A stretch of DNA of 64,000 bases from Lachnospiraceae bacterium (GTDB taxonomy: Bacteria > Bacillota > Clostridia > Lachnospirales > Lachnospiraceae). Below are positions 48,073 through 57,607 of the stretch, in pieces (position 1 is the first letter of the stretch; each line of letters begins with the position of its first letter). The notes under the pieces are model-generated. The model was not told where the DNA came from, ran no database searches, and worked only from the letters and a program-made list of their open reading frames with translations. The position numbers and the translations under genes are program-made. The stretch lies in NCBI GenBank assembly GCA_017443065.1, contig JAFSPF010000051.1:1-64000 (forward strand), read 5' to 3'.

Positions 48073-48540
48073 ATGAGTCAGAAAATCGTAAAGAACACAG
48101 TCGAGGATTATCTGGATCGTTATGAAGCTGCGGTGAAGGCACTGGTTAGTTATCTGCCCTGGCTGGAGCAGCATGCGGAGGACGGCGGCGCACAGGATTA
48201 CAAGGATTCGGAATCGACGATGGCCTTCCCGGTCTATGATTCGACGCTGCTCGCTTTTATTAAACAGGCGCAGCACACGAACATGCTGGACCGGAATTAC
48301 GCCTATGTCAAGACGCGCCGCAATCTTTACACCTGGCAGGACGAGCTGGAGTTTATCGAAAGGGCGCAGCTGCAGGATATGGATGATCTGTGGGGGCTTC
48401 TGTCCGGCTACGTCATGGAGGGCATGACGCGCGGCAGCGTCTGGTCAGACGGCGTGCGCCACCGCATCTTCTACAGCGTCGTCAAAAAAATGGACGACCT
48501 GCTGATCATGTGGAGCAAGGAAGCAACAGCGAAAAGGTAA
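48073..48540 (+). CDS. Unknown soluble protein
   Basis: A 155-residue protein with no signal peptide or membrane segment. It has a highly acidic, helical composition (VEDYLDRYEAAVKALVSYLPWLEQHAEDGGAQDYKDSEST) and conserved-looking blocks NYAYVKTRRNLYTWQDELEFIERAQLQDMDDLWGLLS and GMTRGSVWSDGVRHRIFYSVVKKMDDLLIMW. I do not know the family. The ATG at 48073 lies after GGGGGAA; an earlier ATG at 48046 is possible. Its stop is 24 bases before the TetR gene. Confidence 0.65.
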   Translation: MSQKIVKNTVEDYLDRYEAAVKALVSYLPWLEQHAEDGGAQDYKDSESTMAFPVYDSTLLAFIKQAQHTNMLDRNYAYVKTRRNLYTWQDELEFIERAQLQDMDDLWGLLSGYVMEGMTRGSVWSDGVRHRIFYSVVKKMDDLLIMWSKEATAKR

Positions 48541-48564
48541 CATTGTTCGGGGAGGTTTTGGTGA

Positions 48565-49395
48565 ATGGGTGAAAAGTCGAGCCGCAAGCGGCAGATGATC
48601 ATTGAACGCGCCCGCGGCGTGTTTGCGAAAAAGGGGTATAAGGCTGTCACGATGAAGGACATCGTGGAGGCCTGCGAAATCAGCCGCGGCGGTCTGTATC
48701 TGTATTTCAGCAGCACAAAGGAAATCTTCGAGGCGGTGCTGGCCGCGGAGAACGCGGAGGAGGATGACGAGGATGAGGCCCTCACCCGCGCGATTCGCAA
48801 GGATTCTTCCGCCTCCGACATGCTTGCCATTTTTATCAAGGCGCAGAAAAAGGAAGTCTTCCGCAAACGCAACAACTTAACGGTGGCTTCCTATGAATAC
48901 TTCACGGAGATCACGGGTACCGGCAGCCGTGAGGGAGATTTGAAGAGCCGCTTTGACACGGCGGTGATGATCCTGGAGCGCCTGATCAATGACGGCGTGG
49001 AAAGCGGGGAGTTTGTCTGCTATGAGCCGGCCGGCTGGGCCAGGAACCTGATGTACGTGATCGAGGGCATGAAGGTCTCCACGCATACGATGGGCGTGAC
49101 GGAGGCCATGTTTGACCGTGAGATGCTCTTTTGCCTGAGCAATCTTGTCGCGCCGGATGATGAAACCTACACGGACATGATGCCGGAAGCAGGTGAGGAG
49201 GAAGAAGCAGAAGAAAGTCCGGATGCCGCGGACGACGGAGAGAGCACGGACGCGGAGCAGGAAGAGAAAACGAATGCGGGAAAGGAAAGCATCACATTCC
49301 TTGATCTGGAAGCGGAGACAGAGACGGACGCGGAGGAAGACGCGACGGCGGATGCAAAGCGTGTCCCGTCGAAATCAAAGAAATCCGAGGGGTAA
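48565..49395 (+). CDS. TetR-family regulator with long acidic tail
   Basis: A 276-residue protein. The N-terminal HTH (IIERARGVFAKKGYKAVTMKDIVEACEISRGGLYLYFSSTKEIFEAVL, ~9-57) is typical of TetR regulators. The ligand domain runs to ~205. The last ~70 residues are an acidic, Ala/Glu/Thr-rich low-complexity tail (EEEEAEESPDAADDGEST) ending in KSKKSEG, not typical of the family. GGGAGG precedes the ATG. Four bases separate it from purL. It could control purL or the membrane GGDEF-EAL gene, but no operator is evident. Confidence 0.85.
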   Translation: MGEKSSRKRQMIIERARGVFAKKGYKAVTMKDIVEACEISRGGLYLYFSSTKEIFEAVLAAENAEEDDEDEALTRAIRKDSSASDMLAIFIKAQKKEVFRKRNNLTVASYEYFTEITGTGSREGDLKSRFDTAVMILERLINDGVESGEFVCYEPAGWARNLMYVIEGMKVSTHTMGVTEAMFDREMLFCLSNLVAPDDETYTDMMPEAGEEEEAEESPDAADDGESTDAEQEEKTNAGKESITFLDLEAETETDAEEDATADAKRVPSKSKKSEG

Positions 49396-49399
49396 GACA

Positions 49400-52300
49400 A
49401 TGTCTGACGTGCGCAGGGTTTATGTCGAAAAGAAGCCGCCGTTTGCCGTTTCGGCAGCTGCCCTTCTGGAGGAACTCCGGGGCTTCTTACGGATCAGGTC
49501 GGCGGAAGAGGTCCGCATCCTGATCCGTTATGATGTGGAGCATGTGCCGGGGGAGGTATTCCGGGAAGCGCTGAACGGTGTTTTTGCGGAGCCGCCCCTG
49601 GATGATGTGATATTGGATCGTCTGCCGGAGGAGATGACGGAGGGCGTACTCTGCTTCAGCGTGGAATCGCTTCCGGGGCAATATGACCAGCGCGCGGATT
49701 CCTGCGCGCAGGCACTGCGCCTGATTGACGAATCCGTCACGCCGGGCGTTCGTACGGCCGTCACCTATCTGATCAGGGGACATCTGAGCGCGGAGGAAAT
49801 CTCCGCGATACAGTCTTTTCTGGTGAATCCCGTGGATTCGAGAATCGCTTCGGAGGAAATCCCCGAAAGCCTTGCCATGCAGTATGAGGAGCCGGGGGAG
49901 GTGGAGGTCCTGGAGGGCTTTACCGCTTATGATGATGCCGGCCTGGAGCGGTATTACGCATCCCTTTCGCTCGCCATGACCTTCCGGGATTTTCAAATGA
50001 TCCGCGATTATTTCCGTGACGAGGAAAAACGGAATCCGACCATCACCGAAATCCGTGTCCTGGACACCTACTGGTCCGATCACTGCAGACATACGACCTT
50101 TGCGACGGAAATCAAAGACATCCGGATTGAGGAGGGACCGTACGCGGAGGCCTTCCGTTCCTCCCTTCAGGCCTATCTTGACGCGAGGAAAGAGGTTTAT
50201 GAAACGGAGGAGAAGCAGAAAGAAAAAGCGGTCTGTCTGATGGATGTCGCCACCATGGGGATGAAGCTTCTGAAGAAGCGCGGCATCCTCACGGACATGG
50301 AGGAATCGGAAGAAAACAACGCCTGCACCATCATCAGCCCCGTGGAGATCAGGGACGAAAAGGGAGAAACGCGCACGGAGGAGTGGCTGATCTTTTTCAA
50401 GAACGAGACGCACAACCACCCGACGGAAATCGAGCCCTTCGGCGGCGCGGCCACCTGTCTCGGCGGCGCGATCCGCGATCCGCTTTCGGGCCGCGGCTAC
50501 GTCTATCAGGCGATGCGTGTCACGGGGGCCGCGGATCCGACGCAGCCCTCCGATTCGGTGTTGCCCGGGAAGCTTCCGCAAAAAAAGATCGTGAAGGATG
50601 CGGCAAAGGGATACTCCTCCTACGGCAATCAGATCGGACTGGCGACGGGACTGGTGGAGGAGATTTATCATCCGGGCTACGTGGCCAAGCGCATGGAGAT
50701 CGGGGCGGTCCTGGGTGCCGCGCCGAGAAAAGCCGTGCGGCGTCTTTCCCCCGAAGCGGGAGACGCGGTGCTGCTCATCGGCGGACGTACGGGACGGGAC
50801 GGTATCGGCGGCGCGACGGGCTCCTCCAAGGCGCACACGGAAAGCTCCCTGGAAAGCTGCGGCGCGGAGGTGCAAAAGGGCAATGCCTTGACGGAGCGCA
50901 AGATCCAGCGTCTCTTCCGGCGGGAGGAGGTTTCGGAACTCATCAAAAAATGCAATGACTTCGGCGCGGGCGGCGTCTGTGTCGCGATCGGGGAGCTGGC
51001 GGACGGTCTTGCGATCGAGCTGGATCTGGTGCCGAAAAAATATGAGGGTCTGGACGGGACGGAGCTGGCGATCAGCGAATCCCAGGAACGGATGGCCGTG
51101 GTCTGCGCGGCGGAGGACACGGAACGGTTTTTGTCTTACTGTGCGGAGGAGAATCTGGAGGCGGTGCAGGTGGCGAAGGTCACCGACAGCGCCAGACTGC
51201 AGATGCGCTGGCGCGGAAAAATGATTGTCGATCTTTCCCGTGCCTTCTTAAACACGAACGGCGCAAGCCAGGAATGCCGGGCCCTTCTGAAGATGCCGGA
51301 AGAAAATACCGTTCTTCCGGGCGGCATACGCTGTGATGCGGTGCGGCAGTCCCTGGATGCGGGAGACGTGCGCGGCGCATGGCTGGCCTCCCTGATGGAT
51401 CTGAACGTCTGCTCCACGCAGGGACTTGCGGAAATGTTCGATGCCTCCATCGGCACGGGTACGGTGGTGATGCCCTTCGGCGGCAAATACCAGCTGACGC
51501 CGGCGCAGGCGATGGTGGCCAAGGTGCCCGTACTGTACGGGGAAACGGATGATGCCACGGTGATGTCCTACGGCTTTGATCCCTTTCTTTCCTCCGGCAG
51601 TCCCTTCCACGGCGCCTCCTGCGCGGTATTGCATTCCGTCGCAAAGGCGGTTGCCGCGGGATGTCATCCGGATACGCTGCACTTTACCTTTCAGGAGTAT
51701 TTCGGACGGATGACGGAGGACCCTGCCCGCTGGGGCATGGTCTTACAGGCCCTGCTCGGCGCGTTTTCGGCGCAGGTCGCGCTGAAGACGGCCGCCATCG
51801 GCGGAAAGGATTCCATGTCCGGCACCTTCCGCGACATCGATGTTCCGCCGACCCTGGTGAGCTTTGCGGTGGGGCGTCTGAAGGCGCGGGATGCGGTGAC
51901 GCCGGAGCTGAAGCGGGAGGGGAATTATGTTGTCCTCTTTGAGGGCGTCCGTGATGACCTGGGCCTTCCCGGATATGAAAAGAATCTGGAATTATATGCG
52001 GAGGTCAACCGCCTGATGCGGGAAAAGAAAATCGTTTCCTGTATCGCGCCGGATGCGTACGGCATCGCGCCGGCACTGTCCAAAATGGCCTTCGGCAACG
52101 GCCTCGGTCTGCAGCTGGAGGAGACGCTTTCTCCGGAAGAGCTGTTTTCCGACGCCACGGGACATCTGCTGGCGGAGGTGGACGTGCACGCCCTGGCGGA
52201 GGTCTTACGGGTGCGCGGCGCATATAAAATCGCCGTCGTGACACAGGAAAAATGCCTGCGTTACCGGAAGGCGGAGATTTATCTTCCGGAGGCGCAGCAG

Positions 52301-53233
52301 TGCTATATGAGCCGCCTCGAAAAGGTCTTTCCGACGACCTACGTGCCGAAGGAAAAGAAACGCGGCCTGCCGGAGCCGCTGCGAAAGGAAGTGACGGTTT
52401 GTACGAACCGCCATGCGAAGCCGCGCGTGCTGATTCCGGTCTTCCCCGGCACCAACTGCGAATATGATCTGACCCGCGCGTTTGAAAGGGCAGGCGCGGA
52501 GGTGCACTGCGCCGTGTTTTTGAACCGCAGCGAGGAGGAGATCCGCGAAAGCGTTTTGCGCTTCGAGAAGGAAATCGATCAGTCGCAGATCATCATGTTT
52601 CCGGGCGGCTTTTCCGCCGGCGATGAGCCGGACGGCAGCGCCAAGTTTTTTGCCGTGACCTTCCGGAACGAAAGGATCCGCGAGGCAACGCACCGGCTGT
52701 TGTATGAACGCGACGGTCTGGCGCTCGGCATCTGCAACGGATTCCAGGCCATGATCAAGCTGGGACTTCTTCCGGACGGGCGGATCAGCGGACAGTCCGC
52801 GGATTCTCCGACCCTCACGACAAATCTGATCGGACGGCATGTCTCAAGGATGGCATATCTGAAGGTCATTTCCGCAAATTCCCCATGGCTTGCGCTCACG
52901 GATCCGCGTACGGTGTATGCCTCTCCCGTGTCGCACGGGGAAGGGCGTTTTGTCGCCTCGGAGGAGATTGCGCTGCAATTATACGGCAACGGCCAGGTGG
53001 CGACCTGTTACTGTGATCCGGAGGGGCATCCGGCCTTTGATCCCGTATGGAATCCGAACGGCTCCGTGATGGCCATCGAGGGAATCCTTTCCCCGGACGG
53101 CAGATGCTACGGAAAGATGGCCCATGCGGAGCGCAGGGGGGAACATATCGCGGTCAATACGTACGGAGAACAGGACATGCGTATTTTTGAAGCGGGCGTG
53201 CGGTATTTTTCCGGGGAGGCCTTGTCTCACTGA
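49400..53233 (+). CDS. purL: Phosphoribosylformylglycinamidine synthase, fused PurL-PurQ type
   Basis: A 1,277-residue large-form FGAM synthase. The synthetase half has ETHNHPTEIEPFGGAATC, GGRTGRDGIGGATGSS, GAGGVCVAIGELADG and GGKDSMSG. The C-terminal amidotransferase domain has FPGTNCEYDLTRAFERAGAEV, PGGFSAGDEPDG, the nucleophile in GICNGFQAM and the catalytic SHGEGRF. It converts FGAR and glutamine to FGAM. GAGGGG precedes the ATG at 49400. It lies 18 kb from the other pur genes and directly after the TetR gene. Two small neighbours in the original purS/Q layout are absent, as expected for the fused form. Confidence 0.96.
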   Translation: MSDVRRVYVEKKPPFAVSAAALLEELRGFLRIRSAEEVRILIRYDVEHVPGEVFREALNGVFAEPPLDDVILDRLPEEMTEGVLCFSVESLPGQYDQRADSCAQALRLIDESVTPGVRTAVTYLIRGHLSAEEISAIQSFLVNPVDSRIASEEIPESLAMQYEEPGEVEVLEGFTAYDDAGLERYYASLSLAMTFRDFQMIRDYFRDEEKRNPTITEIRVLDTYWSDHCRHTTFATEIKDIRIEEGPYAEAFRSSLQAYLDARKEVYETEEKQKEKAVCLMDVATMGMKLLKKRGILTDMEESEENNACTIISPVEIRDEKGETRTEEWLIFFKNETHNHPTEIEPFGGAATCLGGAIRDPLSGRGYVYQAMRVTGAADPTQPSDSVLPGKLPQKKIVKDAAKGYSSYGNQIGLATGLVEEIYHPGYVAKRMEIGAVLGAAPRKAVRRLSPEAGDAVLLIGGRTGRDGIGGATGSSKAHTESSLESCGAEVQKGNALTERKIQRLFRREEVSELIKKCNDFGAGGVCVAIGELADGLAIELDLVPKKYEGLDGTELAISESQERMAVVCAAEDTERFLSYCAEENLEAVQVAKVTDSARLQMRWRGKMIVDLSRAFLNTNGASQECRALLKMPEENTVLPGGIRCDAVRQSLDAGDVRGAWLASLMDLNVCSTQGLAEMFDASIGTGTVVMPFGGKYQLTPAQAMVAKVPVLYGETDDATVMSYGFDPFLSSGSPFHGASCAVLHSVAKAVAAGCHPDTLHFTFQEYFGRMTEDPARWGMVLQALLGAFSAQVALKTAAIGGKDSMSGTFRDIDVPPTLVSFAVGRLKARDAVTPELKREGNYVVLFEGVRDDLGLPGYEKNLELYAEVNRLMREKKIVSCIAPDAYGIAPALSKMAFGNGLGLQLEETLSPEELFSDATGHLLAEVDVHALAEVLRVRGAYKIAVVTQEKCLRYRKAEIYLPEAQQCYMSRLEKVFPTTYVPKEKKRGLPEPLRKEVTVCTNRHAKPRVLIPVFPGTNCEYDLTRAFERAGAEVHCAVFLNRSEEEIRESVLRFEKEIDQSQIIMFPGGFSAGDEPDGSAKFFAVTFRNERIREATHRLLYERDGLALGICNGFQAMIKLGLLPDGRISGQSADSPTLTTNLIGRHVSRMAYLKVISANSPWLALTDPRTVYASPVSHGEGRFVASEEIALQLYGNGQVATCYCDPEGHPAFDPVWNPNGSVMAIEGILSPDGRCYGKMAHAERRGEHIAVNTYGEQDMRIFEAGVRYFSGEALSH

Positions 53234-53239
53234 GTTGCG

Positions 53240-55372
53240 ATGAAAGAGAGAAGTGTTTTTTCAACGATGATCGTGCCGTTGCTGCTTCTGGTGGTCTGCG
53301 AAGCCGCCATGTTTGCGGTTGTGCTCTTTGTAAGCGGCATGCCTTCCCGCCTGGTGAACAGTGACAAGGTGTTCTTTGACGGACAGGTGCGTGCCCGTGC
53401 GCATTTTGTCGAATCCGCGCTGGCCGCGTCCCGGGAGGATGCGTTTCCGATGACGGGCGAGGAGGCCCGCAGCATCCTTCCGGATGAGGAGCTCGGCTAC
53501 GAAACGGATGCCTTTTATCTGGTCTGTACGGGAGAAGAGGTGCTGCCGGATGATCTCCCGCAGGGAGAGCTGACGGTGCAGATTTCCTCCGGAAGAGGGT
53601 ACGGTACGGCATCGCCCGCGGCGGGAGAGCGGATTCATCTCAGGCGCGGCGATGACGGCGGAGATCTGCTGCTGGTGGCCGCGGGAGAGCCCTTCCATGT
53701 CACGGGAGAGGTGATTCATATCGAAGCGCTTTCCGCAAGAGGACAAAGCGTATGTCTTCTCGGTGCCGTCAAATCGGAAGCCTTGTACCGCTATTCCACA
53801 CGGATCAAACGGCTGATGACCCTGACGATCCTTTTGATTCTCCTGACGGGTGCACTGGGTGCGGTTCTGATTGCAAGAAAGGTATCCAGGCCGATCGCGG
53901 TGCTCTCCGAAGAGATCCTTGTCTCCCGGCATGAAAAAAAGGACATCCCGCGTTTTTCGCGGACGGGGATCACGGAGATTGACCAGTTCGCCGGCACCAT
54001 CACCGCGATGGCAAGGGACATGGACCGGCAGCGGCTGTTGGAAAAAAAGCGGATCGAGCATGAGCGTGATTATGATTCGCTGACGGGACTGATGAACCAG
54101 TCCGCCTTTGTCTTAAGCTGTGCGAGAATTTTCTCCACGCCGGATTTCATCGGTCATGCCGCCGTCCTGATGCTGGACCTGGACGATGTCAAGCTGATCA
54201 ATGATACCTACGGTCATGCGGCGGGAGATGCCTATATCAGTCTGGCGGCAAAGACCTTTTCGGATTCCGCGCCGCCGAATGCCCTGATTTCCAAGGTGGC
54301 GGGGGATGAGTTCTATATCCTGTACTACGGATTTGAAACGGAGGAGGCGCTGGAGGAACAGATCGATGTGCTGCGACGGGCCATTGCCTCGGCCGATGTG
54401 TTTCTCCCGGGCGGAGAAAAGGGTGAGCTGAAGATCACGGGCGGCGTCGCAAAATACCCGCAGGACGGCAGAAGCCACACGGAGCTGATGAAGGCCGCGG
54501 AGTTCCAGGCCTATCACACGAAGCGCGGTGACAAGGGCCGGATCGTCAATTTCGAGCGGGAGAGCTTCGTGACGAGCGCCGCGGAAATGAAGCGCAGGGA
54601 GGACATGCGCGCGATCCTCAAGGACCACCGGCTGGTCGGTTACAGCTTTATGCCGATCTTCTCCGCCAAAACCGGAGAGGTGGTCGCCTATGAGGCGCTG
54701 ATGCGGGCGAACCGGGAGCATCTGAAGTATCCGGTCGACATTCTGGAGCTGGCAAGGCAGGAAAAGGTTCTTCCGGAGATCGAGCGGATCGTCTGGGAGC
54801 GCGGTCTGCAATGCTACAGCGAGCTGCTCCGGGAGGGGAAGGCGGAAGAGCATGCGCTTCTTCTGCTGAACTCCATTGCGAATGTCTGTCTTCCGGAGGA
54901 GGAGATGGCGGAAATTGCGGAACAGCACAGGGAGCTGATGGGACGCGTGGTGATCGAGATTACGGAATCGGAGCTGATGGACGAGGAGGCGACAAGGCGC
55001 AAACGCATGATTCCCGGTTTTTCCGGACGCTTTGCCCTGGATGATTACGGCAGCGGATATAATTCCGAAAAGACCCTGCTGGAGCTTTCACCGACGTACA
55101 TCAAGGCGGATCTTTCCATCATCCGCAACATTGATTCCTCTCCGGACAAGCAGCGCATCATTTCCAACATCGTACAATACGCGCATGAAAGGGAGATGTT
55201 CATTATCGCGGAGGGCGTGGAATCCCCCTCGGAGATGCAGACGGTCTGCGAACTGGGTGTGGATTATCTGCAGGGATTTTATCTGGCAAGAGACGGGAAG
55301 GTGCCTCCGCCCCTGAGCCATGAGGCCAGCGAGTTTCTGGACCGTCGCCACACGGAAGGGTATCATACATGA
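53240..55372 (+). CDS. Membrane GGDEF-EAL protein
   Basis: A 710-residue protein. A membrane segment (~10-33), an extracytoplasmic sensor (~35-185), a second membrane segment with a HAMP-like end (~192-215, ILLILLTGALGAVLIARKVSRPIAVL), a GGDEF domain (~275-440; motif VAGDEF, with Ala at the first position, compatible with activity) and an EAL domain (~460-700). The EAL domain keeps the metal and catalytic residues: YEALMR, LLNSIAN, IEITESEL, DDYGSGY, YIKADLS, AEGVES and LQGFYLA. So c-di-GMP synthesis is possible and hydrolysis is likely. It starts 6 bases after purL and overlaps der by ATGA. Confidence 0.88.
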   Translation: MKERSVFSTMIVPLLLLVVCEAAMFAVVLFVSGMPSRLVNSDKVFFDGQVRARAHFVESALAASREDAFPMTGEEARSILPDEELGYETDAFYLVCTGEEVLPDDLPQGELTVQISSGRGYGTASPAAGERIHLRRGDDGGDLLLVAAGEPFHVTGEVIHIEALSARGQSVCLLGAVKSEALYRYSTRIKRLMTLTILLILLTGALGAVLIARKVSRPIAVLSEEILVSRHEKKDIPRFSRTGITEIDQFAGTITAMARDMDRQRLLEKKRIEHERDYDSLTGLMNQSAFVLSCARIFSTPDFIGHAAVLMLDLDDVKLINDTYGHAAGDAYISLAAKTFSDSAPPNALISKVAGDEFYILYYGFETEEALEEQIDVLRRAIASADVFLPGGEKGELKITGGVAKYPQDGRSHTELMKAAEFQAYHTKRGDKGRIVNFERESFVTSAAEMKRREDMRAILKDHRLVGYSFMPIFSAKTGEVVAYEALMRANREHLKYPVDILELARQEKVLPEIERIVWERGLQCYSELLREGKAEEHALLLLNSIANVCLPEEEMAEIAEQHRELMGRVVIEITESELMDEEATRRKRMIPGFSGRFALDDYGSGYNSEKTLLELSPTYIKADLSIIRNIDSSPDKQRIISNIVQYAHEREMFIIAEGVESPSEMQTVCELGVDYLQGFYLARDGKVPPPLSHEASEFLDRRHTEGYHT

Positions 55373-56691
55373 GCGCGAGGGCAATCGTTGCGGTCGTCGG
55401 GAGACCCAACGTCGGAAAATCGACATTGTTCAATGCGCTGGCGGGGGAACGCGTCGCCATCGTAAAGGACACGCCGGGTGTTACGAGAGACCGGCTTTAC
55501 CGGGAGGTATCCTGGGGAAAGCGTACCTTTCTGCTCTGTGACACCGGCGGGATTGAGCCGGAATCAAAGGACGTGATCTTCTCACAGATGCGGGAGCAGG
55601 CGCTCCTTGCCATCGAGACGGCGGACGTGATTCTGTTTATGGCGGACTTAAAAAGCGGTCTGACGGATACGGACCTGGATGTGGCGGATATGGTGCGCAA
55701 ATCCGGAAGGCCCTGTGTGCTTGCGGTCAACAAGGTGGATGACCATATCCGGCAGATGCCGGAGGTGTACGAGTTTTATAACCTCGGACTCGGCGAGCCG
55801 TATCCGGTCAGCGCGGAGGGCAAGCAGGGCATCGGCGATCTGCTGGATGCGGTCTGTGAACTTCTGCCGGAGGATGAAGCGGAGACGGAGGAGGATGATA
55901 TCAAGGTGGCCGTGATCGGCAGACCCAATGCGGGAAAGAGCTCCGTGATCAACCGGCTGCTCGGGGAGGACCGCCTGATCGTTTCGGACATTGCCGGAAC
56001 GACAAGGGATGCGGTGGACACGCGGCTGTCCTACGGCGGAAAAACCTATACGCTGATTGATACCGCGGGACTGCGCAGGAAGAACAAGATTAAGGAAGAG
56101 CTGGAACGCTACATGATCCTGAGAGCCGTTGCCGCCATCGAACGCGCCGATGTCTGCGTGCTGCTGATTGACGCGGAGGAGGGCGTGACGGAGCAGGACG
56201 CGCATATCGCGGGGATCGCGCATGAGCGCGGGAAAGGGATGCTGATTGCCGTCAACAAATGGGACCTGATCGAAAAGGACAACAAAACCGTAAAGGAATA
56301 CACGGCGAAGATCCGGCAGGTGCTGTCCTTCATGCCCTATGCGGAGATTCTCTTTACCTCCGCAAAGACGGGGCAGCGACTCAAAAAGCTGTATCCGATG
56401 ATTGACAACATCGCGGATATGCGCGCGCTCCGCATCAAGACCGGTCTTTTGAATGAGGTCTTAAGCGACGCCATGGCCATGCAGCCGCCGCCGACGGACC
56501 GCGGCAGGCCCTTAAAGATTTTCTACATGACCCAGGTGTCCGTGAAGCCGCCCACCTTTGTGCTCTTTGTGAACGAAAAGAAGCTGATGCATTATTCCTA
56601 CACGCGTTACATCGAAAACCGTCTGCGGGATGCCTTTGGTTTTTCCGGCACACCGCTGAAATTTCTGGTCAGGGAAAGGAAGGAAAAATAA
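55369..56691 (+). CDS. der: Ribosome biogenesis GTPase Der
   Basis: A 440-residue EngA/Der GTPase with two tandem G domains: GRPNVGKST with DTGG and NKVD (~8-130), and GRPNAGKSS with DTAG and NKWD (~180-310), followed by the KH-like domain. It acts in 50S maturation. The ATG at 55369 overlaps the stop of the GGDEF-EAL gene. It is followed 1 base later by plsY. Confidence 0.96.
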   Translation: MSARAIVAVVGRPNVGKSTLFNALAGERVAIVKDTPGVTRDRLYREVSWGKRTFLLCDTGGIEPESKDVIFSQMREQALLAIETADVILFMADLKSGLTDTDLDVADMVRKSGRPCVLAVNKVDDHIRQMPEVYEFYNLGLGEPYPVSAEGKQGIGDLLDAVCELLPEDEAETEEDDIKVAVIGRPNAGKSSVINRLLGEDRLIVSDIAGTTRDAVDTRLSYGGKTYTLIDTAGLRRKNKIKEELERYMILRAVAAIERADVCVLLIDAEEGVTEQDAHIAGIAHERGKGMLIAVNKWDLIEKDNKTVKEYTAKIRQVLSFMPYAEILFTSAKTGQRLKKLYPMIDNIADMRALRIKTGLLNEVLSDAMAMQPPPTDRGRPLKIFYMTQVSVKPPTFVLFVNEKKLMHYSYTRYIENRLRDAFGFSGTPLKFLVRERKEK

Positions 56692-56692
56692 T

Positions 56693-57385
56693 ATGCGCCC
56701 GGAGATCATACGAATCATCTGCCTTGCCGTCGGATACCTCTGCGGTCTGTTCAATACCTCGATCATCATCGGAAAGATTACGGGCAACGATATCCGCAAG
56801 CAGGGAAGCGGCAATGCGGGGACGACGAACATGCTCCGTGTCATGGGCCCCGTTTACGGACTCATTGTTCTGCTCGGCGACGCGCTGAAGGCGGTGATCC
56901 CGATGCTTGTGATGCACCGGATCTTCGGCTCCGTGACGGCGCCTTACGCCACCGGCTTTGCCTGGCCCTTTCTGGTGCTGCTCTGGACGGGATTCGGCGC
57001 CATCCTCGGTCATGATTATCCCTTCTATACCCGGTTCAAAGGCGGCAAGGGGATTGCGACGGGCCTGGGCGTGGCCTTCGCCCTGGACTGGCTGCTCGGC
57101 CTTGTCGGGATTGTCAGCTTCCTGATTCCCTTCGTCATCACGCATTACGTCTCCCTCTGTTCCCTGACCATGACGAGCGTGATGTACCTGCTGGTGATCA
57201 TCGCGGCCGCGGTATATGCCTTTGGTCCCCTGCCGGTGTTCACAACGGCGGATCTTCTGGAGGTTGCCGTCATTTGTATCATCATCATTTTCCTTGCCTT
57301 CTTCCGGCACCGTACCAATATCGCAAAGCTCCGGAGGGGGGAAGAGCGGAAGACCTACGTGTTTAAGAAGAATCAGACGACGTAA
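56693..57385 (+). CDS. plsY: Glycerol-3-phosphate acyltransferase PlsY
   Basis: A 230-residue integral membrane protein. The N-terminal motif GNDIRKQGSGNAGTTNMLRVMG and the KGGKGIATGLGV motif are diagnostic of PlsY, which moves acyl from acyl-phosphate to glycerol-3-phosphate in phospholipid synthesis. The C-terminus continues for about 35 residues beyond the usual core with another hydrophobic segment and a basic tail. The der-plsY pairing is common in Firmicutes. Confidence 0.93.
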   Translation: MRPEIIRIICLAVGYLCGLFNTSIIIGKITGNDIRKQGSGNAGTTNMLRVMGPVYGLIVLLGDALKAVIPMLVMHRIFGSVTAPYATGFAWPFLVLLWTGFGAILGHDYPFYTRFKGGKGIATGLGVAFALDWLLGLVGIVSFLIPFVITHYVSLCSLTMTSVMYLLVIIAAAVYAFGPLPVFTTADLLEVAVICIIIIFLAFFRHRTNIAKLRRGEERKTYVFKKNQTT

Positions 57386-57496
57386 GCGCACAGACCGTGC
57401 GAGTCTTGACATTATCATAAAACAAAAATATAATTTAAAACACCGCCGAAATATGAAAGCGCAGATGCGCAACAATCACCATGCTTAGGGGAGAAA

Positions 57497-57526
57497 TTGT
57501 CAAAGCCCTATTATATTTGGTATAAT
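57497..57526 (+). promoter_or_regulatory. Promoter of the envelope cluster
   Basis: TTGTCA (57497-57502), 18-base spacer, and TATAAT (57521-57526) preceded by TTGG (extended -10). It is 76 bases upstream of the first gene of the cluster. The rest of 57386-57601 carries no gene. Confidence 0.65.
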
Positions 57527-57607
57527 TTATTCCGATAACATCAACGTATGGAAAAAACGTCTTTGCGTCGGTATACGCGAATGACATAAGGGAAGGAGAA
57601 GATGCAT

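Noticed and set aside
49487..50875. A 462-codon open frame antisense to purL
   Set aside because: purL is clear on the plus strand with all motifs; the antisense frame shows no domain and no start signals.
57386..57601. A hidden small gene between plsY and the envelope cluster
   Set aside because: No ORF with a ribosome binding site was seen; it holds only the promoter and A+T-rich sequence.
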